Assembly (NCBI GenBank): GCA_030374735.1
Contig: JASCIV010000461.1
Location: 1 to 19,288 of the forward strand
Length of the DNA: 19,288 nucleotides
Origin: Gracilaria caudata
Taxonomy: Eukaryota > Rhodophyta > Florideophyceae > Gracilariales > Gracilariaceae
Direction: 5' to 3'
In this document: in pieces, positions 8,162 to 15,524 of the stretch
Layout of the letters: the number at the start of each line of letters is the position of its first letter
Numbering within the stretch: position 1 is the stretch's first letter
Program-made: the position numbers and the translations under genes
Notes under the pieces: generated by a model
Seen by the model: only the letters and a program-made list of their open reading frames with translations
Told to the model about the DNA's origin: nothing
Databases searched by the model: none

Positions 8162-9218
8162 GTTATCTGTGAGGGTAAGTTAAGGTCACCTTTGTACATG
8201 ATGTACAAGGGTAGGCATAGCTCGTGGCGAAGAGTCGAGTTCCGTTTGTGCGGGGCAGCTGTTTCTGCTTGTTTTTCGCGCCGTTTTGTGTGCAACAACA
8301 CGTCCGTGGTTTGTGCCCCATGGGCCTGGATGCCCATGATGCTTCTGATGGTCATTTCAGTACACGCGGCTTCATCGTCACGTGTACAAGTGGCACTCCA
8401 TCGTAGAACAGGAACAACCGACGTGCGTTGCTTGAAGCAACTTTGCTTCATTAGTTGTCTGTAAGCATAAAAAGAAGGGTATTTGGCTTACAGCATATGC
8501 GGGGAAGCAGCTCACTTGGCTGAGTGTTGGCTTCCGTGCGGAGAAAAGGGTGGAACGCTACCCTTGTCAGTTGTACAACAGTATCGTACAACAGTAAAAC
8601 TGCGAAGGGCACGAAGTTAGGTAACTTAACCGCTTAGATAACCTCCCGGAACAAATGTGCACGACTTGCAGCGACGGTATGCTAAGCTACGGGCTGTCAC
8701 CGTTGTGGATAGGTTCGCCGTTTGAGTTTGCGCTCGCGAAAGGAACTGCGGCGATGGAGGAAGACGGGTGCGACTCGAATTGTCGCGGGTAGCACATGAA
8801 GGTAAGCGCTTCACTGTACCGGTACATGCCCCTATGCGACGGGGTGCCGCTTGCTACACGCCACCAACAAGACGTGGCAGCGTACAAGCTCAAAGACATT
8901 CACTGCTAGCCGCAAATAACCTTACAACAGCCATAGAGTATTCTTCCTTGCGACGTAAACTTATTGTGCATCTATTGAGCAATCCCATACCCAACATCGG
9001 CTCTACTTGCTAGCTCACGCGTGCCAATTGCGCTCCACCCTTTTATACAGCGCTTGCTCATACTTTGCACAACGCTTCATTCGACATGCTTTCGCATCGC
9101 TTATAACCGTACGGGAAAGCCTTGGACTTTGCTCACCATTTCCAGCATTAACTCCTCCTGACAAGCGGTGCAATTGCGTCGTTCTGCTTTTCATGTTGCC
9201 TAACTTTCTTTGCTATTC
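8162..9218. promoter_or_regulatory. Divergent intergenic region between methyltransferase and Tup1-like genes
   Basis: About 1.06 kb between two outward-pointing start codons must contain both promoters. Visible elements: a near-perfect palindrome at 8189-8211, only 28-50 bp upstream of the methyltransferase ATG; CACGTG at 8379-8384; TGTACA at 8193, 8202, 8383 and 8572; and a 12-bp palindrome TGTACCGGTACA at 8815-8826. Sequences resembling 5' splice sites (GGTAAGT at 8174-8180, ATGAAGGTAAGC at 8796-8807) leave room for an upstream exon of the Tup1-like gene. The small frames here show no family similarity. Confidence 0.55.
8189..8211. repeat. Palindromic element, copy 1 (CCTTTGTACAT arms)
   Basis: The left arm CCTTTGTACAT and the right arm ATGTACAAGGG are separated by one G and are complementary at 10 of 11 positions. 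TAG follows the right arm. A second copy with the same arms and the same single mismatch lies at 11812-11847. The site is directly upstream of the methyltransferase start codon, so it may lie in its core promoter or 5' untranslated region. Confidence 0.75.
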
Positions 9219-10172
9219 ATGGTTGACCTTGCCGTGGAGCCTCAACACTTTTTTCCGCTCAACTCTATCGTGTGCTGTGTCAGATATAGTTGGGACGGTC
9301 AATATCTTGCCACTGGATCTGACAACGCCGCTCACGTTTTCGATGCCGACACCGCTCAATCTGTGGCCTCATTTGCTCTGCATGATCGTGAAGAGCACTA
9401 TAAAGATCCCTATGACGACGATCGTAGCGAACGTTTAGTGCGCTCAGTGTGCTTCTCACCGAACGGAAAATATCTCGTAACGGGCGCTGAGGGTTGTTCG
9501 TTAAATGTGTGGGATGTTCGTCAACGTACCCTCAAACACAGTCTCCCGGGGCATGGAATTGATATTCAATCTATTGACGTTAGCGCAAATAGTCGTTTCA
9601 TCGCGTCTGGGGCCGATGATAACACTGTTTGCCTATGGAATCTAGAAACCGGGAGCATCATAAGTACACTCAGCCAAAAGTACGGCCCTTCTGACTGGGT
9701 CACATCAGTAGCGATTTCACCATGTTCCCAGCTCGTGGCGGCGGCATCTTACGATCAGATCACGCGTGTATGGGATGCTGAGTCAAATCAACTGCTTCGG
9801 CACTTTCAAGGGCACACTGATAAGGCCCTTTGCGTCGCGTTTTCGCCGAACGGACGACTTTTGATCTCTGGTGGCTTAGACCGCACTATCAAATTGTGGG
9901 ACCTTTCTATGAAACGACCGGTGCAATGCTGTCCGAAGTCGTTTGAGGGGCACGAGGATTTTGTGCTTTCGGTCACGTTCAGTCCGGATGGCGAGCGCAT
10001 CATTTCCGGCAGCCGCGATGGTACTATTCATATGTGGGATCCACGTCAGCCGGATACATACATGAGCTACTGGGCGCATCAAAACTCTGTTATTGGCGTG
10101 GCGCACAGCCCTGTCAGGAGGGTGTTTGCTACCAGCTCCGGTGATTGCCGTTCAAGGACTTGGATCTATTGA
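9219..10172 (+). CDS. TUP1: Tup1-like WD40 corepressor propeller
   Basis: Tup1/Groucho-class proteins are nuclear corepressors recruited by DNA-binding factors. The 317 residues form one seven-bladed propeller: repeats begin near residues 16, 71, 114, 158, 200, 246 and 288, several ending in WD (NVWD, RVWD, KLWD, HMWD). Family-specific stretches are NSIVCCVRYS with DGQYLATGS in blade 1, VRSVCFSPNGKYLVTGAE in blade 2, HEDFVLSV in blade 6, and NSVIGVA with SSGDCRSRTW in blade 7, all at the places seen in yeast Tup1. An acidic loop (EEHYKDPYDDDRSE) sits between blades 1 and 2, where Tup1 has its insertion. The N-terminal tetramerisation and Ssn6-binding region of Tup1 is absent. The ATG at 9219 is the first in frame; a longer frame opens only on TTG. 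An upstream exon joined at the AG at 9238-9239 is possible but unproven. Confidence 0.85.
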   Translation: MVDLAVEPQHFFPLNSIVCCVRYSWDGQYLATGSDNAAHVFDADTAQSVASFALHDREEHYKDPYDDDRSERLVRSVCFSPNGKYLVTGAEGCSLNVWDVRQRTLKHSLPGHGIDIQSIDVSANSRFIASGADDNTVCLWNLETGSIISTLSQKYGPSDWVTSVAISPCSQLVAAASYDQITRVWDAESNQLLRHFQGHTDKALCVAFSPNGRLLISGGLDRTIKLWDLSMKRPVQCCPKSFEGHEDFVLSVTFSPDGERIISGSRDGTIHMWDPRQPDTYMSYWAHQNSVIGVAHSPVRRVFATSSGDCRSRTWIY

Positions 10173-11400
10173 TACGCTGTGCAAAATGGTATATGACTTG
10201 TAGAGGAATGTGTTCAAGTGTTTCATATTAGTAGGTGTTGAAGACTTGGCCCTTGCATGAAATCCATGACGTGTGCATGAAAGAGTCTTTTGGTAATTGA
10301 GATCACATCTATCGCGCAAGAGAAGGACTCATTATGTTTCAAGCGTGCCCGCTTTCATCATCATAATCGTCACGGACGTACTTCATGCAAACCAGTTGCT
10401 CATCTCTTGTACAACTGTATGTTTGGCGCGTGGGTTTGCGTTTTGTTTTTTTATTTGTGAGTTGAGTCTCTGATATCGACACTGTACAACAATCGGAGTA
10501 CCTTTGTAATCATTGAAAGACTGTCCTCTTTAGGAGGTGGAACATTGTAAACTGAGCTTAGGAGCATTAGGAGCATTTGGTGACTGCTGTGTAACCAGGG
10601 TTGATCGATTCTTTGGAAAGAAACTCTTGTGAGTTCTTTAGATCCATGCCGTGACTGATCGCGACCCTATACAACTTGAGCTGTTCTGACTCACGGTTTT
10701 GGGGACTAATTGTATGATGTAGGGTAGGTAGACTTCACGTAAGACCTATGAAGGCAAGCGAGAGGACGTTGGAATATGCTGGGTAGATTCAAGACAACAG
10801 GATAGAGATTAGATGCAGTGGATTGTTTTGGTTTAGAGCAGGGAAAGAGGCCGGGACATATTGAAGTTCGCTGTATAAATCTCTTTTTTCTTCTTTATTG
10901 CAGTCTGCTACACTAGTTACGACGTCGCAGGAATATCGCGAGAGATAGCCCTCTCTCCTAAACAAGGCCAAAACCCTCTCGGGCCGCCACTTCTGATCAT
11001 TTCTATCGTCGTTTTGTCTTTTCTCTCTTGTGAGGCTGGTTGATCATTTCTACATGATTATATCATACATAATGCATTTGTGAGCAGGTAGCGAAACAAT
11101 ACGTGGTCACCGTCATTTTTTAGCGTTGTCCCACATACACACCGCACGGCCTTTTTCTCTTCTCTCCCTGGTTATGAAACGTGAAAGCTAATTCCTCGTA
11201 CGCGTGGGTGCGCTTAAGACCCAATAACCTATAAAATCTCTGCACCGCAGCCACCAACTACTGATCAGTAGCTGTGCTAGACTCACTGGGCTACGACGAG
11301 GAAACATTAGATCTCTTAGGTATTTTCGACCGCAGGGTGTTTCGCTACCGACGCTTATCTCCCTCGTCCTCACATTAATCTCTTCGTTCATCCTCTAGAG
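10173..11400. other. Gene-free stretch, first part of the large gap
   Basis: No frame here looks coding; the only one of size is a short minus-strand frame near 10789-10971 with no family resemblance. TGTACA occurs at 10408 and 10483. A 12-mer TGATCATTTCTA is repeated at 10994-11005 and 11041-11052. A 14-bp perfect palindrome CTACTGATCAGTAG lies at 11258-11271. The first part should carry the 3' untranslated region of the Tup1-like gene, with a T-rich run near 10443-10456. I recognise no tRNA or snRNA. Confidence 0.5.
10994..11052 (+). repeat. Two direct copies of a 12-mer
   Basis: TGATCATTTCTA occurs at 10994-11005 and again at 11041-11052. The spacing is 47 bp from start to start. The function is unknown. 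The similarity to part of U3 snoRNA box A is discussed under rejected items. Confidence 0.7.
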
Positions 11401-11811
11401 ACCGTCGGCAGAGGGGCACACCACGACAAGGCGCTCCCGCAAGTACCACGTTGGCCACTCAAGAAACCATGAGTAGCATCCTTACGACCCAACCTTCTTA
11501 TCAATCGGCGGGATCAGGTGCAAGAACCAGTCCGTAGCCTTTCACCGCCATCCAACCCCGGTGTAGTCCCTCCGAGAAAACCCCTGGAAAATCCCCGTCC
11601 AGTGGCCCCTTTGGAGCTCTTCCCTCAGAGGGAAAAACTCAGGGAAACGGCGGTAAAATCTTCCTCCGGTGACCGGCTCGTGACCTACTGTGTGCCTGCA
11701 GCTAGACGGGGCATTTTAACGACGTGCCACCCAGGTCCGCGAGGGCGATCGGCAAGCTGACCGATCGCTTGGACGAGTTTAACGACCTCCCGGGTCATTT
11801 CTCTTTACATA
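11401..11811. other. GC-rich stretch with stem-loops, possible structured RNA or gene relic
   Basis: This stretch is visibly richer in G and C than the DNA on either side and contains several inverted repeats. The strongest is GCGATCGG (11745-11752) with CCGATCGC (11761-11768) around an 8-base loop, extended by GTCC (11735-11738) pairing with GGAC (11771-11774). TTCCCTC/GAGGGAA lies near 11620-11634. The nonamer TTTAACGAC flanks the main hairpin at 11715-11723 and 11778-11786. A frame at 11518-11760 opens only on GTG and has no upstream ATG before a stop. I cannot assign it to a known RNA family and do not know its strand. Confidence 0.35.
11745..11768. repeat. Perfect 8-bp stem-loop
   Basis: GCGATCGG and CCGATCGC are perfect complements around the loop CAAGCTGA. 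It is not followed by a T-tract, so it does not look like a simple terminator. Confidence 0.8.
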
Positions 11812-11847
11812 CCTTTGTACGTGTAGTCTAGAAAGTACGTACAAGGG
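11812..11847. repeat. Palindromic element, copy 2 (CCTTTGTACGT arms)
   Basis: The left arm CCTTTGTACGT (11812-11822) and the right arm ACGTACAAGGG (11837-11847) are complementary at 10 of 11 positions, with a 14-base spacer. The mismatch and the TAG after the right arm are the same as in the copy at 8189-8211. Related half-sites occur nearby (ACAAGGGTAA at 11883-11892) and at 8558-8567 in reverse orientation (CTACCCTTGT). Confidence 0.75.
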
Positions 11848-13821
11848 TAGAGACAAAGCCAGTGCGGCGCGACTGTGGGACTACAAGGGTAAGGGTAGAG
11901 TTCTACTAGACACCGGATGAAGCTCGCGACAGTGTTTCGTAGAAAATTGTGCCAAGACAGTACATTCTGGGTTGCTCATCGCCTGTTAAGGGCCTATGAA
12001 TTCCATTTCAACATCGTCATGATGTTCAAAGTTTATTGTTGAAGAAAGTTTCTGCATGAAACCTTATATTGCGTTGGACCTTGAATTCTGTTATAGTGAT
12101 AGGATATGCAAAGAAATGGTGTTGGACTCCGACTGACAACAATATGTAGATAAACACTCTGAGCCTTCATGTTTATAAAGATGGCTCTAACAGAGGAAAG
12201 GGGAGAAGTTCATCAACTTATCTTTTAAACGAAATCCCTCAACCCTCTCCAAGCTAGATACACTGCGGCGGAAGGAGCGGGTGAAGCTTCCTTGGTGGTT
12301 TCCAATTACGCACAATTACCCCACACAGCGTCCAAAATAAAAGAGCAAGAAGAAGAAGAAGCATACCTAGTCTCGCATCGACATTTTCCCCTGTTCGTAG
12401 CCGCAACTAGGGGCCTGATGATCAATGGACCCAATCTCCTCGGTTTTTCTGGCCTGTGGCAATCGGCGTGGCCCGGAAAAGGGACAGGAATAGCAGAGGG
12501 GGCGAGAAGAAGAAAAGTTCATCACAGCGTCCTTCTTCTTCTCTTCTTCATTTTGAGCGCTAATTTCCTCGAAACGCGAGGAGCTTGTTTGGAGCTAAGC
12601 AGGATGCATGATCGATACATCGCCCTGTCCTCTATGGACAACCGAACTGGTCAAGTTCTTCTGTACAGCACCTATGAAAGATAGAAATCTAGTTCCACCC
12701 AAGCACCGGTCTTAGGTTTGATTCTCTCTCTATAGTATTCAGCACAAATACCAGTTTTATCTCTCTCGGTCTTTTATGAGTACACTAGCACAATACCATT
12801 TCGAATTTGTGGTGGGCTCTGTGCCCACTCCTTTTCCGGGAACGCCTAGACCTAGCCAGGTTAATCTTAAAAAGTCCTTGAAAGATTTTTCTCCTCAGAG
12901 TTCGCGCAGAGCAACTCTGTCCGTCGAGAGAAACTGGTAGCCACCGTACTCACTGCCAACAAAGGCTCCGAACCCTCAACGTACTTGAGTTGCATGTCAT
13001 AGAGTCTTATACGATCATTTTTTTTTTCTTATCGTTGAACCCTATTAGACTGCAGTATCCTACGCAGTACAACGGTAAACCCTATACGACCATCCCCACC
13101 CTGTTGAACCGGGAATGCTTCCATCCGATTGTTCGGCAGCTGTGGTTTAAAAGAGAATGCATGTGAACCCGTTACACAGCCTGTGCTATCGGGCGGATAG
13201 CTGTAGAGTACTACTAAACCTTTCTAAATGGTTGCTCTGTGATATTGCGGATTAGACTAGAGTGCTCATAAGAGAAGACAGAGAGAAGATTGCGTAAAAC
13301 GCTGTGTATGGGATGTTTGCATGCCAGATGATCGATGGATCAAACTTGAGCTAGATATATCAAGAGCAGCATTGAGTTGGCACTTTGTAAGGGTTCGCAG
13401 ACTGCTGGCCTCCAAAACCTAGGAATCGACGCGAAGTACGGACAGAACAGAAACAGAACAGGGTTGCACCTCTGCGTGGAAGGGGAACTCTCTTAACATA
13501 TAAGAAAAGGATGAAAGGTATCTTCATAGGCTGCTTGCAGCTCTCCTTATGACCAGAACTTATGACAACCGCTTGCGTTTCTGACACTTACAACAGGCGC
13601 CGAGCTCAAAAGGTGTGGTATGGTGTTCATGATACGAATCATTTTCAATATCTTATACACACTCATCAGCCGATCTACAATGAACGAACTGTCGGCGGTA
13701 AGATTACAATAAGTAATGAGGGCTTTGTAGAAATGAGAAGCCTGTCTCTCTCATATACGGGATTATGAGATTCTGGTTAGCTTGACATGGCTGAGGTCCT
13801 TTCTCTTCAGCATGACAGTCA
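11848..13821. other. Gene-free stretch, second part of the large gap
   Basis: No convincing gene. The longest plus-strand frame, 12292-12684, opens on TTG; its first ATG at 12418 would give 88 residues with a hydrophobic run (VLLLLFFILSANF) but no family resemblance. A purine/pyrimidine hairpin lies at 12504-12543, a T-rich run near 13018-13028, and TGTACA at 12662-12667. The part nearest 13821 should carry the 3' untranslated region of the minus-strand ARP4 gene. I see no tRNA-like B box, snRNA or transposase. Confidence 0.45.
12504..12543. repeat. GAA/TTC inverted repeat
   Basis: GAGAAGAAGAA (12504-12514) is the exact reverse complement of TTCTTCTTCTC (12533-12543), with an 18-base loop. 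Both arms are simple GAA/TTC sequence, so the pairing may only reflect low complexity. Confidence 0.7.
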
Positions 13822-15345
13822 TCATGGGCACTTTCTCAAGGCGTTCATCGCTCCGTGTTCGTCATACTCTGCCTTACTAACCCATGCCTGCTGAAACGTG
13901 CCCAAGCTAGACACAATCGAACCTCCAATCCAAGAGGCGCAAGTGCGTTCAATGTAGTTTGTCGGTGCGTACACTTTGAGCTTGTACAACTGTGGGGTCA
14001 AGATGGCCAACTCCCTTGTCACGCGTTCTACGACGCCAGGAATTAAACTGGATCCACCGGTGATGACGACGCTGTTAAACAGATCTCGTCTCAAATCAAG
14101 ATCACAATCGCTTATGGCTCGAAAGGCTACGTCGGAAATGCTGAGCATTCCGTTGGACGAATCGGGGTCCGTTCGGAATAACAGGTTTGGAATCGACAAG
14201 CCGTTGTTTTCTTCCAGGTCGATGACGTTTCCATCCGGCAAGCAATATTCTGTGCTTCTTTCGGTGGAGCCCTTGTCCTTTGGTTTTCCGTCCTTTGTTT
14301 CCTTGGCTGGTTTGGATTCGGCATCTTTGTCATTTCCCTCTTTGGATGATGAGTCTTTGGCGTCCTTGGATTTGGTTTCGTTGGCACTGTTCTTATCGGA
14401 TTCCTTCACATTTCCGTTCTGACCCGAGTTGGTCTGAGATGCTCGAAATGTAGAAACTTTGATGTCATCTATAACACGCAGGCGATAAAAGGCACGATGT
14501 GCTTCGGTAACGTTCGCGAGCACGCCTTGGTTGGAGAGATCTGTAACCTTGTACCTTCTTCTCTGTCCATCCCAATCCAGTCGCTCCTTTTGGATTTCAT
14601 GCGGTGCTCGTAACCAATCAACTCTTTTAACGTCGTCATCTCTCAATCGCTTGAGTCGTCTTTCAGTTGCGTCGTAGTTGGGTCTCGAATCCAAGATTTT
14701 TTGCACCCACTGGCAAAGAGCTTCGGACAAATACCTGCCGCCAACCACAGAAGTAACCATTTTCTTCTGCATGGCGTATCCATCGATCACTGGTAGCGCG
14801 CAGGTGTTGTAATAACCGAGATCCAAAACGCAGGCGGAGGTTCTTGCGGACGCAAACGCGGCCATTGCACTACCTCTTGCGATGAATGCAGCGGGCATCG
14901 AAAGCGCCTCAAACGCGCGTTCTAAGGCCTGCGCGCGCTGCTGCTGCGTCCACATCCTCGTGGGTTCCACAACCAGAAACGGCGCATCGTTGCGCAGATG
15001 CAGAAAGTGAAGCGAAGACTGCCAACATTTCTCCATGGCGTCCCAGTTGATGTCAATGTTGTTGTTGTCAAAGTTGTGCACAGGCACGATGTGCCGAAAG
15101 CGTCTGGGAGCGTTCACAAGCACCTGGCCGGCGATGTACGGGTTGATTTGCTTGGGTTGTACGGGGTTTGCGTTGACGTCGCTCATTTGAACGTCGGCGG
15201 ATTGATGCGGTAGGGCGACTGCGCTTGGAATGATGACGCGCGGCGTGTCGTCGCCGGAGGAGCCGATGCGCAGGTTGTACGTGCCGCAGTCGGCGACGAT
15301 GGCGTGCACATCATCGCTGCCGAGCACGGTCTTTGCGGCGGTCAT
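13822..15345 (-). CDS. ARP4: Actin-related protein 4 (chromatin-remodelling subunit)
   Basis: ARP4 (BAF53/ACTL6) is a nuclear actin-fold subunit of NuA4, SWR1 and INO80-type complexes. The 507-residue product shows the family pattern throughout: AIVADCGTYNLRIGSSGDD at the first phosphate loop; INWDAMEKCWQS; PFLVVEPTRMW; the ALSMPAAFIARGSAMAAFAS helix region; DLGYYNTCALPVIDGY at the second loop; EYCLPDGNVIDL with SIPNLLF, typical of ARP4 rather than actin; VVITGGSSLIPG; and the ending SWIGGSIVSSLGTFQQAWVSKAEYDEHG, then RKCP as in animal ACTL6. A Lys/Asp/Ser-rich insert (about 303-363) explains the extra length over usual ARP4 proteins. The ATG at 15345 has A at -3. The next gene upstream on this strand, the glutaredoxin, stops 179 bp away. 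Confidence 0.87.
   Translation of the reverse strand: MTAAKTVLGSDDVHAIVADCGTYNLRIGSSGDDTPRVIIPSAVALPHQSADVQMSDVNANPVQPKQINPYIAGQVLVNAPRRFRHIVPVHNFDNNNIDINWDAMEKCWQSSLHFLHLRNDAPFLVVEPTRMWTQQQRAQALERAFEALSMPAAFIARGSAMAAFASARTSACVLDLGYYNTCALPVIDGYAMQKKMVTSVVGGRYLSEALCQWVQKILDSRPNYDATERRLKRLRDDDVKRVDWLRAPHEIQKERLDWDGQRRRYKVTDLSNQGVLANVTEAHRAFYRLRVIDDIKVSTFRASQTNSGQNGNVKESDKNSANETKSKDAKDSSSKEGNDKDAESKPAKETKDGKPKDKGSTERSTEYCLPDGNVIDLEENNGLSIPNLLFRTDPDSSNGMLSISDVAFRAISDCDLDLRRDLFNSVVITGGSSLIPGVVERVTRELAILTPQLYKLKVYAPTNYIERTCASWIGGSIVSSLGTFQQAWVSKAEYDEHGAMNALRKCP
14257..14439 (-). other. Low-complexity charged insert in ARP4
   Basis: Residues about 303-363 are almost entirely Lys, Asp, Glu, Ser, Asn and Thr, for example DAKDSSSKEGNDKDAESKP. 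The insert sits just before the EYCLPDG segment, so it would loop out of the actin fold. Such a disordered segment could be a binding or modification site; this is inference. Confidence 0.8.
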
Positions 15346-15524
15346 GGTGCGCTACGGACGTGGCGTCGGAGCAACGGTTGCGTGAAGGGGAAGCGTGGAT
15401 GAGAGCAGCGCCTGGTCATGAGCGGAGCTGGCGTGGGTGCCCGGCACCTGCGACGAACTGCACGCAACACGCGAGGGATCAACTGCTTTAACGTTTATAA
15501 AAAAAAAAAAAAACGCAAGCTGCG
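15346..15524 (-). promoter_or_regulatory. Short spacer: glutaredoxin 3' end and ARP4 promoter
   Basis: Only 179 bp separate two tandem minus-strand genes. An A15 run at 15499-15513 reads as T15 on the coding strand, 11 bases after the glutaredoxin stop, and probably belongs to its 3' end signal. The remaining 150 bp or so must contain the ARP4 promoter and leader. Confidence 0.55.

Noticed and set aside
9007..9438. 143-residue plus-strand frame overlapping the start of the Tup1-like gene
   Set aside because: It has no family resemblance and overlaps blades 1 and 2 of the WD40 frame out of phase; I considered it as the missing N-terminus but found no Tup_N-like helix.
10985..11250. Possible U3 snoRNA: TGATCATTTCTATCGTCGTT resembles U3 box A
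   Set aside because: Only part of box A matches. I found no convincing box B, C or D at suitable distances downstream and no clear 5' end, and the same core is repeated 47 bp later.
11580..11620. Possible RNase MRP/P core, GGAAAATCCCCG
   Set aside because: A short similarity only; the second conserved region needed for the P4 helix was not found at either side.
11518..11760. 80-residue proline-rich frame
   Set aside because: It opens on GTG, has no ATG before the upstream in-frame stop at 11470-11472, and shows no family resemblance. A lost exon cannot be excluded.
12418..12684. 88-residue frame with a hydrophobic, signal-like stretch
   Set aside because: It has no homology that I recognise, and the hydrophobic run comes from a CTTCTT-type repeat that forms part of an inverted repeat.
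13275..13330. Possible U6 snRNA: ACAGAGAGAAGATTGCG resembles the U6 ACAGAGA region
   Set aside because: The match has a two-base insertion, and the strictly conserved AGC triad and following stem sequence are missing.
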